A stretch of DNA of 54,297 bases from JACPKO01 sp964406775 (GCA_964406775.1 CAYOSW010000007.1:1-54297), one strand, 5' to 3'; shown: positions 29,401 to 37,272, counted from the first letter of the stretch. Program-made: numbers and translations. Notes: generated by a model not told the origin, from the letters alone.

Positions 29401-32400
29401 CCCCTCCTCCTTGCTCGTGAAGTAGGATGTCATCCTGATGAGTTGTGCTTCCATATGCATTTGACGTTCGGTATAGCTCGAAAGAGCCTCCATCAGAAGT
29501 CAGTTTTAAACCGGCATAAGCATTACCACCAGCATTAGTATTGCTGACCATAGCTTTGGTCTGACCATCTTGAGACTTATTAATTTCGACCAATTGTGTC
29601 GGCGTCGTGGTGCCAATACCCACATTACCTCCATTTAATATAGTCATAGCTATGCCGGTGGTAGATGCTGTTCCTGCGCTCAATCCGGCGTTGGTGTAAA
29701 AATAGAGGGGGAATGCACCTTTTGTGCCTAAACCGAGAGCGCCGGATCCGGCAGCATCAGGATTTATAGCTAAAAAACCGGTAGCGCTACCGTGACGGAT
29801 TTCAATACCGTTAGCCTGGTTGTAAGATCTAATCAACAGGCCATCACCAATGGCATTGATAGTACCGGAACCACTAGTTAACTCAATATGTTGTCTTAAC
29901 AATGCGTTATTAGTTCCGATGCCAACATTACCTCCGGAGGGATTTAAGAATAAATATTTGCCACCACTGCCATTTTTATATGACTGAATGGTAGAGGAGT
30001 CGCCGCTTGAGCTTACGGATACAAACAATAGGTTTGTTGTAGCATCCGTGGTATTAGCCTTAATAGTAAACCCACCGCTGCTATTGTAAGCATCGTCAGA
30101 AATTAGGGAAAATTTACTATTAGGAGCTGTAGTGCCGATACCGACATTTCCGCTAGTGTCAAAAAGAACCCTGCAGCCACCAATATAAACACTTAAACCT
30201 GTTCCGCAGGAATTTGCTCCCATCTGGCCGATAAAAGAAGTTGTCGTTCCGTCGTAGAATTCAAGAGCAGCATCCTGATTAGTTGCTGTCGTTGATATCC
30301 GCTGATAAGTGTTTGTTGAGGTACCGACCTCAAAATATCTATTCACTGTGGTTATTCCGCCGACCCCTACATTACCGTTCGTCTGAATATTCAAACCGTT
30401 AGCGCCGAAACTGTTGGTATAAAACCTCATTCCCCCGGCTCCTAAATTGCCGATATAAGTATTAGCATCTGCTCCCTGCAGGATGGCTAAACTGCTAGTG
30501 CCTGCCGAGTTGTAAGATCTGATTCCTCCTGTCCCTTGAGTATCAGTTGTTTGCTGAATAGTTAAGTTTGCAGCAGGTGCTGTTGTTCCTACACCTACCC
30601 TTGAATTAGAAGTATCTATATTAAATATTCCTGAATTAACATTGAAAGCTGTGGTAGAAGAGGTGAGAGTTAAAGCAACAGCTCCTGAACTTGATGTTAA
30701 AGAGATAGCCCCAGTTGTTTGGGTTAGTCCGTTTTGAGCTGTTAATGTTCCTCCTGAGGTAATCGCTCCTGTGCCAGTTGCAGAGATATTTCCGCTTGTT
30801 GAGACATTGTCTCCGGTAGTTGCAGGGAAGAGTGTTGTCCCTGATCTTCCCCAAAATCCAACATCACCTCCACCTCCACTGACAATGCTTCCTTGACAGG
30901 TAAAATCCCCGGTTGCATCATCTAAGGTACAGCCTGTTGAGCCTGAACCTCCGGCAAAGTTAATCAACCCTCCGGCGCCAGGGTTTAAAGAGATTGAGGT
31001 TGAAGGGGTAGAAGCTGAAATTACAGGATCGGAGCCTGAGAAAGTTAAAGCTGTTGAAGTGAAGGTATTAGTATTAACTGTGCCGGTTACTGTTAAATTT
31101 CCTGAACTCCCTGCATCGGCTAAAGAAAGCAAGGTATTAGTGTTATCCGTAATTGAAAACGTTTCACCGTTGGTAATGATTATGGTTGGTGTTGATGCAC
31201 TGAAGCTGACGTCTCCTGCAAAATTAGAGGTCCCTGCAATATGGAAGAGGGAAGTTGGTGCAGTGGTGCCTATTCCCACATTGCCATTACTGTTTACAGT
31301 TATTGCCTCATTTGATCCTGCCCTTACCCTCAGCGGCAGGAGAGTGCTTGAAGCTCCTGTTTGGATATTAACCAATGAACCTGTGCCATTGCTTGACGCA
31401 TCTGAGGTTATGTTGAATAGGTTATTAGTTGATGTGCCCGTAGCCCAATTCCAGGAGGTAGTGTAAGTAGACATAGCCAAGGTTTGATTGCCCGTCGGGT
31501 CATCGATAGAATTCCAGGCAGCAGCTATGCCTGACGGGCTGATCCAGGAAGTATTGCCTGATCCGTCCGTTGACAGGATGTAGCCACTTGTCCCTCCTGT
31601 TGAAGGAAGGGTAAAAGTGTAATCAGTAGTTGCTGCAGCTGTTTGCAAAGTTAATTGTCCTGAGGTAGAACCATTGAGCAGTATTGAGGACAGTTCTGCA
31701 CTGGAAAACTCTACTGCAGCAGAGCTGTCTATATCCTGAGGCAGAGACAAAGTTACATCTCCTGTACTTGCAGAAGCGATCACTTGATTGGCAGTACCGG
31801 CAATACTGGTAACACCACTTGATTCTCCTGTTAATGTTATTGATCCTCCCAAAGATACTGCACCTCCTCCTGACAATGTTCCTGAAGTGTTTATGGTGAT
31901 GCTTGATGAGGAAAGATCAGTGTTTGATACAGTTCCATCTTTAATTTGATTGGTGGTGACTGCATCATTGGCAATACTTACAGCTCCATTGGTAACAGTG
32001 AAAAAAGAAGAAGAGAAGGAAGCAAGTCCTAGTGCAGTTGTTGTTGCCGGACCCGGTTGAGGGACTGCTGACCAGCTTAAATTGCCTGTCCCGTCATTCC
32101 CCAGGAAAGTCGTAGCTGCTCCCTGAGTAGAAGGAAAAGTATACCCGACACTGTTAACACTTAAAATCCCACTGACTGAAGCTTCAGAAGCAGAGAGCAG
32201 GCCGTTTATCTGAGTATCCGAATTCAACTGAATGAAAGAACCTGAAGGAGTAGATTCTGCCAAAACACTGCCATTTGAGCCTGATTTTTTACCCCCATTT
32301 AAATACCCTAAATCCCGCTGCTTGGCGGGACTGAGAGTGTTATTTAACTTTTGGGTTAAGTACCCAGGAGGACTTTCAGGAGGATGATTTCCCATCATCC

Positions 32401-33214
32401 TATATGAGAGAGAAGGGGAGAAAGTGTTTAAAAGATCTGAAGCTAGAGTCAGGGCTCTAATAGGCTTAGAATCAGCAAATGAATTCAAAGGATTTGAGTG
32501 GTTAATATTGCTTTTTATATAGTTAAGTAAGAATAATCCGGGGAGAGTGAGAAGTATAACTACAAAAATATTAACTACCTGGCTGTAAAAAAGATTTTTA
32601 AATTTCGATGCTGACTCAAAAGGCGAAAGTGAAACTTCCGGTGAAAAATGAGGAGAGGGGATAAAATCTTTTTCAAGAGCTCTTCCGACCGTATCCGTCA
32701 GGACAATATTCGGGACTTGGACTGCAGAAGGGGTTTCTGTGATAGCTTTTATATCATCTTGATATATTTTGAATACGGTTTTTTTGATTTTTGGTTTTTG
32801 GGTCTCGAGTAATTTAGTTACGTCGTAGACTCTATATCCGGAATCCGTGCGGGAAGCACTGACTTTTCCGGCTTTTTCCCATCTTCGCAGTGTATCTTTT
32901 GATACACCCAATGTCTGAGCGGCTTGACTTATTTTTAAGAGTTTCTTCGCGGATGTTTCCGGGCTATCTTGAGATAAGGGTTTTAACTCAGGGTATTTTG
33001 AAGTTATTAAATTACGGAGTTTAGAGGACTTTACCTGGGTTAGTAAATCGGTGATGTCATATATCCTATAGCCACCAGAAGTTCTGCTGGAGGAAATTTT
33101 TCCTTCGCGTTCCCACCTTCGGAGAGTATCCTTGGAAACGTTCAATAGCTTGGCAGCCTGGTTTATCTGAAGTATTACTCTGCTTGCGTTTGATCCGGAA
33201 TTATTGCTGGGCAT
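26429..33214 (-). CDS. 2261-aa fibre protein with two tandem MerR-type HTH domains, one membrane span and a G2-like domain
   Basis: HTH1 covers residues about 15-60 (QINQAAKLLNVSKDTLRRWE, wing SGGYRIYD). HTH2 covers about 93-137 (KISQAAQTLGVSKDTLRRWE, wing SGYRVYD). One transmembrane helix lies at about 212-232, so both HTHs should be cytoplasmic. The juxtamembrane segment (ESPPGYLTQKLN, LSPAKQRDLGYLNGG, NGSVLAESTPSGS) matches the 5744-aa protein. The stalk carries many NVGIGTT(A/T)P repeats. Near residues 1770-1900 there is SDYAEGYG, GDVMVLTDE, ILGVVSTDP and NGPIKKGDLLTSS, resembling the peptidase G2-type autoproteolytic chaperone of phage appendages. A coiled coil (about 2001-2061) and a terminal beta domain homologous to those of the neighbour follow. 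ATG 33214 is supported by the HTH beginning soon after it. Function is inferred only from architecture. Confidence 0.9.
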   Translation of the reverse strand: MPSNNSGSNASRVILQINQAAKLLNVSKDTLRRWEREGKISSSRTSGGYRIYDITDLLTQVKSSKLRNLITSKYPELKPLSQDSPETSAKKLLKISQAAQTLGVSKDTLRRWEKAGKVSASRTDSGYRVYDVTKLLETQKPKIKKTVFKIYQDDIKAITETPSAVQVPNIVLTDTVGRALEKDFIPSPHFSPEVSLSPFESASKFKNLFYSQVVNIFVVILLTLPGLFLLNYIKSNINHSNPLNSFADSKPIRALTLASDLLNTFSPSLSYRMMGNHPPESPPGYLTQKLNNTLSPAKQRDLGYLNGGKKSGSNGSVLAESTPSGSFIQLNSDTQINGLLSASEASVSGILSVNSVGYTFPSTQGAATTFLGNDGTGNLSWSAVPQPGPATTTALGLASFSSSFFTVTNGAVSIANDAVTTNQIKDGTVSNTDLSSSSITINTSGTLSGGGAVSLGGSITLTGESSGVTSIAGTANQVIASASTGDVTLSLPQDIDSSAAVEFSSAELSSILLNGSTSGQLTLQTAAATTDYTFTLPSTGGTSGYILSTDGSGNTSWISPSGIAAAWNSIDDPTGNQTLAMSTYTTSWNWATGTSTNNLFNITSDASSNGTGSLVNIQTGASSTLLPLRVRAGSNEAITVNSNGNVGIGTTAPTSLFHIAGTSNFAGDVSFSASTPTIIITNGETFSITDNTNTLLSLADAGSSGNLTVTGTVNTNTFTSTALTFSGSDPVISASTPSTSISLNPGAGGLINFAGGSGSTGCTLDDATGDFTCQGSIVSGGGGDVGFWGRSGTTLFPATTGDNVSTSGNISATGTGAITSGGTLTAQNGLTQTTGAISLTSSSGAVALTLTSSTTAFNVNSGIFNIDTSNSRVGVGTTAPAANLTIQQTTDTQGTGGIRSYNSAGTSSLAILQGADANTYIGNLGAGGMRFYTNSFGANGLNIQTNGNVGVGGITTVNRYFEVGTSTNTYQRISTTATNQDAALEFYDGTTTSFIGQMGANSCGTGLSVYIGGCRVLFDTSGNVGIGTTAPNSKFSLISDDAYNSSGGFTIKANTTDATTNLLFVSVSSSGDSSTIQSYKNGSGGKYLFLNPSGGNVGIGTNNALLRQHIELTSGSGTINAIGDGLLIRSYNQANGIEIRHGSATGFLAINPDAAGSGALGLGTKGAFPLYFYTNAGLSAGTASTTGIAMTILNGGNVGIGTTTPTQLVEINKSQDGQTKAMVSNTNAGGNAYAGLKLTSDGGSFELYRTSNAYGSTTHQDDILLHEQGGGDIVLYGAAEIARFTNGGNVGIGTSAPLAKLDLGSSTSNTKLALYNDGSNQYGLGVQSNEFRFHGYSSSSNFRFYDDEAGTTPLMTIMGGGNVGIGITNPDRLLRVQNNTGAVASNLGQIAISTTTDTNRRLEIGRDYTNNIGFIQAVTHGTGYVPLILQYNGGNVGIGTTVAPPQKLSIRSDDNTESTNIAGFYANNLTVGIGIGYYNVRQISAGQPIYINAGTTGVSYVGNQSTGGVYLAQGGGNVAIGNITPVTRLDVNGGINLQTSAEYSDTATGSRLVSTPNLHMDSANGATAIYLNYFGGTSGINFCNGSASCPAGINSAGTYTTSGHVNIGTSSLYYVNSVPVLGVGTYTNLYANGGGYIQLLTQASGHIAYFGQSTFRSYAPIYPGTYPSGGDQGSWYLAGHSTFGLYSNTSLSVQTLYIGGATTNTVLNTNQLYCNNGSPCYFNTSGSGATYLGNAAGTIAYLNTQSTLGTCNSVGGAPAYAYLYDCSSTPSDYAEGYGTPAGSEPGDVMVLTDEAHILTQSTRGYQDQILGVVSTDPNDFLGQTIAKEKNPQPIGLAGRLPVKVSLENGPIKKGDLLTSSSTPGVAMKATKSGMTIGMALEDYDGSVQVSQETLLQEHNRTTDHPDLPEFHSDPSRWPAGVGKISFLARVQYASPGEALANLLIDDQGNLAGSALGNLKQITMTNYLKVTGTISASDFALDAGKLNSTGTLASIPVSEDNKVTISDAINSIDDRLSVIQDNQASQSAELAQARILGEQAVAQAQSLDEKVASTSANIASLSSQINSLLGISSNDNLELTPPSAISSTDSATVAHLEVTDTLSSLNLDATDATVSSSLKSLGQTFLGETTIAGDLSIDGAFSITEGKSLNALPILYLQNNPLAEKIDIFNGLIALDKTGLLKVQKLAVSDKSLGSAIIPAGETSITISTTGLTNKSKVFVSTEKPVSLGVNSKNPSAHTFKIEISSVLPNDLAVDWWIVDSE

Positions 33215-33290
33215 TGGCTTTTGTCCGTCTGCTAAAAACTACTCTTTTTGCATAACCTTTTTGATCGTAATTACATAAGGTTATAGATTC

Positions 33291-33320
33291 ATTATGCATA
33301 AGGTTTAAAGGAGGAGTCAA
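33291..33320 (-). promoter_or_regulatory. Promoter of the 2261-aa fibre gene with repeats
   Basis: On the minus strand TTGACT (33320-33315) is followed by an 18-base spacer and CATAAT (33296-33291). CATAAGGTT occurs inside the spacer (33297-33305) and again at 33274-33282. An inverted pair ATAACCTT (33252-33259)/AAGGTTAT (33277-33284) lies in the roughly 70-base leader. The spacer length matches that of the other fibre gene. Regulation by the encoded MerR-type domains is an inference. Confidence 0.5.
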
Positions 33321-33457
33321 GTACTTATTTATAATATGCAATGAAATTTTGAAAAAAGCGTGTAAAATTTTAACCGGGAGATAAGACACTGAAATAAAAC
33401 AATATAAGATAACCTGTAGTTTAATCAAAAATGACGGTAAATTACGGGCTCCGGTGG

Positions 33458-33463
33458 TATACT
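33458..33463 (+). promoter_or_regulatory. -10 element for a leaderless glycosyltransferase mRNA
   Basis: TATACT ends 6 bases before ATG 33470. No Shine-Dalgarno sequence is present. The element decides the start: the upstream in-frame ATG at 33431 would precede the transcription start. Confidence 0.5.
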
Positions 33464-33469
33464 GAAACT

Positions 33470-34606
33470 ATGTCAGACAATTCTTTTTTAATCGGAATAG
33501 ACGGTTCAAGGGCTTTTATAAACGCGAGAACGGGGACGGAAAATTATTCATACCAACTCCTGAAAAATATTGCGTTAGCTGATAAAGATAACAGCTACCT
33601 TGTTTATCTCCGTCCGGGTCAAAATCCGGGAAAGTCCTGGCCGGTAAATTTCCGTTTCAGAACCCTAAATTATCCCCGCTTATGGACACAGGTAGGCTTG
33701 AGTCTCGCTACCTTTACAGACGCCATTGATGTGCTCTTTATACCAAGTCATACGCTGCCCCTGGTGCGGAGACCGGGACTCAAAACTGTCATTACCGTTC
33801 ACGATTTGGGGGCGGAATACCTGCCTTTTACTCACCAACTCAAACAGATCCTCTATCTGAAGCTTATGACTCATTATCAGCTTCAGACAGCGACAAAGAT
33901 CATAGCTGTTTCTGAGGCAACCAAGAGAGATTTGGTAAAAAAGGCGGGTTTGCGTGGTGAAAAAATATCGGTAATATATGAGGATATAGATAAAAAAGTA
34001 TTTAGAAAGTTATCTATAGATATATTAAGAGATATTTTGAATAAGTATAAATTGAGAAGAAAAAAATACTTTCTATTTGTTGGAACGATTCAGCCGAGGA
34101 AAAATCTTGAAAGGTTAATTACTTCATTTAAGCAGTTCCTGAATAGACAGCAGGGGGAGGAGATAAGTTTAGTTCTTGTGGGTCAGAAGGGGTGGCAGTC
34201 GGAGAATATTTACAAGTTGGCTCAGCAGAATGGGTTAGCGGGTAAAGTCCGTTTTCTGGGCAGAGTTCCGGATGAAGATTTGGCCGGATTGTATGGCGGC
34301 GCTATAGCTTTAACGTATCCTTCGTTATTTGAGGGTTTTGGATTGCCTATTCTCGAAGCATCTGCTTGCGGATGCCCGGTTCTAACCTCGAACAGATCTT
34401 CAATGCCTGAAGTAGCCGGCGGTGCGGGGATTTTAGTAGATCCGTTAAATTCGGAAGAAATTACCGAAGCGATGCTGAAGTTGTATACTAATGATATATT
34501 TAGAAATAATTTGATTGATAAAGGATATATTAATTTAAAGAGGTTTGACTGGGAAAAAACTGCCCGGGAGACCGTGAAAATTTTAATTGAAGCTGGAAAG
34601 AGGTAA
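33470..34606 (+). CDS. GT4-family glycosyltransferase (GT-B fold)
   Basis: This 378-aa protein transfers a sugar from a nucleotide donor to a lipid-linked or polysaccharide acceptor at the cytoplasmic face. The N-terminal domain has the acceptor-side pattern TGTENYSYQLL and ITVHDLGAEYLP. The C-terminal donor domain opens with FLFVGTIQPRKNLERLI and contains the retaining EX7E motif within PSLFEGFGLPILEASACG. Length is typical. I start at ATG 33470, which gives an N terminus SFLIGIDGSRAF and lies 6 bases after TATACT. The next gene starts 9 bases after its stop but has its own -10-like sequence. Its partner, the GT26 enzyme, suggests a surface glycan pathway. Donor and acceptor are unknown. Confidence 0.92.
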   Translation: MSDNSFLIGIDGSRAFINARTGTENYSYQLLKNIALADKDNSYLVYLRPGQNPGKSWPVNFRFRTLNYPRLWTQVGLSLATFTDAIDVLFIPSHTLPLVRRPGLKTVITVHDLGAEYLPFTHQLKQILYLKLMTHYQLQTATKIIAVSEATKRDLVKKAGLRGEKISVIYEDIDKKVFRKLSIDILRDILNKYKLRRKKYFLFVGTIQPRKNLERLITSFKQFLNRQQGEEISLVLVGQKGWQSENIYKLAQQNGLAGKVRFLGRVPDEDLAGLYGGAIALTYPSLFEGFGLPILEASACGCPVLTSNRSSMPEVAGGAGILVDPLNSEEITEAMLKLYTNDIFRNNLIDKGYINLKRFDWEKTARETVKILIEAGKR

Positions 34607-34609
34607 AAT
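34604..34609 (+). promoter_or_regulatory. -10-like element before the GT26 gene
   Basis: TAAAAT lies 6 bases before ATG 34616 and overlaps the stop codon of the upstream glycosyltransferase. No convincing -35 element or Shine-Dalgarno sequence is present, so the gene may be both read through and transcribed from its own leaderless start. Confidence 0.35.
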
Positions 34610-34615
34610 TAACGT

Positions 34616-35458
34616 ATGAGTGAAAATATTTTAGGAGTAAAAATAGACTATATCACAACAGAGCAGGGTTCAGAAATTGTAAAAAAATGGCTGGCGAAAA
34701 GGGGAAAACATTATATTGTCACCCCGAATCCGGAAATGATAACTGATGCAACTGCGGATAAGGGCTTTAAAACTGCCTTAAATGAGGCTAATCTAGCCAT
34801 TCCGGACAGTCCGAGACTTGGTTGGGCTACTAAGGTCTTAACGTCTAAAAACCCGGCTTTCAGGCTTATTTATCTGCCGTTTGTATTATTCCCGAAATTA
34901 ATCTCAGGGAAAAATCATCCCACTACGACAGGGGTAGATTTAACCGAAAAGCTGATAGAGCTTTCTGAAGAAAATGGCTTTACAACAGCCTATTTAGGAG
35001 GTACTAAAAAAGTAGCAGAAAGATTAGGAGAGTGCTTGAAGGTCAGGTACCCTAATTTAAAAATAGCATTTACTTCGGGAAATCTTAAAGTTAACAAGAA
35101 TGGCGAGATGAACTTTGATGTATTTAAGAATAAAAAGACCTCATCTAAACAGATCAAATCTGATCACACGCTTAATCCGCACACTCTTGCAGGCAAAATT
35201 GACATTATGTTTGTGGCTTTCGGTCACGGAAAGCAGGAAAAATGGATTTATAAGAACCTTCCGAAGCTGAATACCAGAGTTATGGTCGGTGTAGGAGGGG
35301 CATTCGATTATTTATCCGGTTCAGTGCACAGGGCACCTGAATTTTTAAGATCCTTAGGCCTGGAATGGCTGTTTCGGATAATGGTTCAGCCTTGGCGGAT
35401 TAAACGGTTTTGGAAGTTACCTTACTTTGTATATAAGGTTATGACTGCAGATAAGTGA
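34616..35458 (+). CDS. WecG/TagA/CpsF-family (GT26) glycosyltransferase
   Basis: This 280-aa protein is of the family that adds ManNAc or ManNAc-uronate to polyprenyl-diphosphate-linked GlcNAc during teichoic-acid linkage-unit or enterobacterial common antigen synthesis. Diagnostic features are YIVTPNPEMI with IPDSPRLGWA near the N terminus, TTAYLGGTKKVAERL, and FVAFGHGKQEKWI. The C-terminal block VGVGGAFDYLSGSVHRAPEFLRSLGLEWLFR, quoted here as VGGAFDYLSG then RAPEFL then LEWLFR, is the most conserved part. Length is slightly above the usual 240-260 aa, with an extra loop around residues 165-190 (FKNKKTSSKQIKSDHTLN). It follows the GT4 gene on the same strand and probably acts in the same surface polysaccharide pathway. 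Confidence 0.93.
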   Translation: MSENILGVKIDYITTEQGSEIVKKWLAKRGKHYIVTPNPEMITDATADKGFKTALNEANLAIPDSPRLGWATKVLTSKNPAFRLIYLPFVLFPKLISGKNHPTTTGVDLTEKLIELSEENGFTTAYLGGTKKVAERLGECLKVRYPNLKIAFTSGNLKVNKNGEMNFDVFKNKKTSSKQIKSDHTLNPHTLAGKIDIMFVAFGHGKQEKWIYKNLPKLNTRVMVGVGGAFDYLSGSVHRAPEFLRSLGLEWLFRIMVQPWRIKRFWKLPYFVYKVMTADK

Positions 35459-35578
35459 TTTGGCTTGTGCGGAAATCTAATCTCTAACTATTAGCAGACG
35501 GGTGACTTCTTTGACAAATATATCAGAAGATAACCTTTAATATAATTTTTTATCGGACCGGGAATTACGAAGTATTAT

Positions 35579-35734
35579 GTGTTATGCCTAGCAACCAGAG
35601 AGCTGTCTCTTTCTTTAGGTAATGAGCGAATATTCAAACAACGATTTGAATATGAAGCCAATTATCGCAAAAAGGAGGCAAAGCTGGTTGAGTTTTTAAG
35701 TGACTTGGGCAAACTTAACTTGTCTTTTGAGTAA
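35579..35734 (+). CDS. Possible 51-aa small protein or gene remnant
   Basis: This short frame is open from 35546 and ends at TAA 35732-35734. A GTG at 35579 is the only usual start codon inside it. The peptide ends with a helical, charged stretch (RFEYEANYRKKEAKLVEFL followed by SDLGKLNLSFE) that looks like real coding sequence rather than random translation. It has no recognised family. Its last 20 bases overlap the convergent HTH gene. It could be the surviving tail of a decayed gene. TATAAT occurs at 35541-35546, 32 bases before the GTG. Confidence 0.3.
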   Translation: MLCLATRELSLSLGNERIFKQRFEYEANYRKKEAKLVEFLSDLGKLNLSFE

Positions 35735-35927
35735 TACCAAGAAGCCATAATACAGCCTCCTTTTTATAACGCCTATCACCCCGGGAGTTAATTCTGATTG
35801 CAGGAAGCTTTCCTCTTTTACCCCATCTTTTAATAGTCAAAGGAGACACCCGTAATACCTGAGCTACTTCTTTAACGGTTAATAAATCCGGAAGATCCTC
35901 AAGTGAGATTTTGCTTGTATCGTTCAT
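35715..35927 (-). CDS. Small excisionase/MerR-like HTH protein
   Basis: The 70-aa product is essentially one winged-helix domain of the HTH_17/excisionase (MerR-like) type: DLLTVKEVAQVLRVSPLTIKRW is helix 1 to the recognition helix, given here as TVKEVAQVLRVS and TIKRWGKRGKLPA, then a wing ending RRYKKEAV. Such stand-alone domains bind DNA in excision, plasmid or regulatory systems. No integrase or other mobile-element gene is nearby, so a regulatory role is as likely. I prefer ATG 35927 because the promoter-like sequence upstream would place the transcript start near 35939. ATGs at 35945 and 35954 are alternatives that add up to nine residues. Confidence 0.75.
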   Translation of the reverse strand: MNDTSKISLEDLPDLLTVKEVAQVLRVSPLTIKRWGKRGKLPAIRINSRGDRRYKKEAVLWLLGITQKTS

Positions 35928-35945
35928 AATCAAAGATATATTCAT

Positions 35946-35974
35946 ATATATCATAGAGATTCAGAGAGTGTCAA
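35946..35974 (-). promoter_or_regulatory. Promoter-like sequence for the small HTH gene
   Basis: On the minus strand a perfect TTGACA (35974-35969), a 17-base spacer and ATATAT (35951-35946). The -10 hexamer is weak, and TATGAT lies nearer at a poor spacing, so the exact -10 is uncertain. Confidence 0.35.
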
Positions 35975-36014
35975 TTCAGCAGAATGACTACAGGATAGAA
36001 TTAACTGAAGAGGA

Positions 36015-36043
36015 TTGAAATATTTAATAAAGCATCCCATAAT
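36015..36043 (+). promoter_or_regulatory. Promoter for a leaderless mRNA of the 406-aa gene
   Basis: TTGAAA (36015-36020), exactly 17 bases, CATAAT (36038-36043), then 6 bases to ATG 36050. Both hexamers match consensus at 5 of 6 positions. No Shine-Dalgarno sequence is present. Confidence 0.6.
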
Positions 36044-36049
36044 ACTGTA

Positions 36050-37270
36050 ATGATAAATCCTGATATAGAAAAGGGTATGCCATATCTGCCGTTTGAATAC
36101 CAGGATTGGCTGGCGGAGCAGGGCGTTATTAAGAGGGGTAATTTAAATCCGGACCGCTGGAATGTTACTTCTCCTGTTAACAGGTCAGCTGTTACCCGCA
36201 GACTTATTACTTTTCTTGGCGAGACACCCGGATATCTCAGATCAACCCGGGATAATGCACTTCATCTTTATGGGGCAGACGGAAGATCTGAGCTGAATGC
36301 GACCCACCATTTGGCTTTGAAATCCAGAAACTATCTCAATGACTCAGATTCGCTTTTTGTGACCGCTCTCTATCAAGGTTTAGGTATCGAAGACGTCGTT
36401 CACGGAAATATGGTTTTAAGTGTGAATCCTGTCCGTCTTAACTCACTATATATGCTTTGGAAAAATAAAGATAAATTTGTGGATTCAAGGATAATTGCTC
36501 AATTTCTTTATCAGGATGTTAATCAAGTAACAATCAGTAATGTTGAAAATAACTGTAACGGTCTTAACGCTATGTTTTCCTTTGCTAACGCCGTTGTCGA
36601 AGGGGTTGATATTGATTACGTGAGGTACTACAGAGTTAGATCTGTCAAAGAAGAGGAAGAGAAAAAAAGAAGGTTTAAAACAGGATTTAGAGATAAAAAT
36701 TATCAGGATTGGTTATGCGACATCGGTCTGATGAGCCAGTTACCGGGATATCCTGCAACAACTAAAGAGGAAGCTCTGATCCGTGATCCGGGATCTTTAT
36801 CCCCGGGTCAGAAAGCAGCTGTAGATTATTTGAGGAAAAATGGCGGTTATCTTGTGGATACCGCGAAAGTTGCCGAATTATATTGGGATGGAGAGCCTCC
36901 CGCAAACTGGAGATCTCGCTTAATGAAAAATTTATGCAATTTAAGGGCAGATTGCTTCAGGAGAAGTGACATCTTTTCACTAAAAGGTGATGCTTGGGCT
37001 GTCGGAGTTGCTTCTGCAGATTTAAGCCCAACAGAACTAAATGGCCTTTATGAACTATGGCTGAGGTTTAACAGGTTTATTCCCGCCAGCCAATTTCCCT
37101 CTGGCCGGGGGCAGTTTACCCGGACAGGTTTAACCAATATCAGGCAAAGAATTGAAGATGATGGTTTTTTTATCGGATCAAGAGGAAGAACCTCCAGGAT
37201 AGAATATATTCTTACAAACGAGGATGAAATGGTCAGATACCAACAGGAAGAGACCAGGATTAGAATATAA
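36050..37270 (+). CDS. Unknown 406-aa protein with two similar halves, possibly DNA-binding
   Basis: I do not recognise a named family. The protein appears to be an internal duplication. Each half begins with a YQDWL(A/C) segment (residues about 17 and 220) followed by a glycine and a Pro/Tyr-rich loop. Each half ends with LNxLYxLW and a helix-rich segment that resembles a winged helix. In the second half this reads RFIPASQFPSGRGQF, then TGLTNIRQRIEDDGFFIGSRG, with a basic possible wing. A basic run (KEEEEKKRRFK) joins the halves. No signal peptide, membrane span or catalytic motif is seen. It is monocistronic, has a strong leaderless-type promoter and ends in a hairpin terminator shared with rplL. 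A sequence-specific DNA- or RNA-binding role is only a suggestion. Confidence 0.7.
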   Translation: MINPDIEKGMPYLPFEYQDWLAEQGVIKRGNLNPDRWNVTSPVNRSAVTRRLITFLGETPGYLRSTRDNALHLYGADGRSELNATHHLALKSRNYLNDSDSLFVTALYQGLGIEDVVHGNMVLSVNPVRLNSLYMLWKNKDKFVDSRIIAQFLYQDVNQVTISNVENNCNGLNAMFSFANAVVEGVDIDYVRYYRVRSVKEEEEKKRRFKTGFRDKNYQDWLCDIGLMSQLPGYPATTKEEALIRDPGSLSPGQKAAVDYLRKNGGYLVDTAKVAELYWDGEPPANWRSRLMKNLCNLRADCFRRSDIFSLKGDAWAVGVASADLSPTELNGLYELWLRFNRFIPASQFPSGRGQFTRTGLTNIRQRIEDDGFFIGSRGRTSRIEYILTNEDEMVRYQQEETRIRI

Positions 37271-37272
37271 AA

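Noticed and set aside
8522..33214. Prophage tail-fibre region
   Set aside because: S74/G2 domains and NVGIGTT stalks are phage-like, but no capsid, portal, terminase, tail-tube or integrase gene is present. Each fibre has its own membrane span and cytoplasmic HTH domain.
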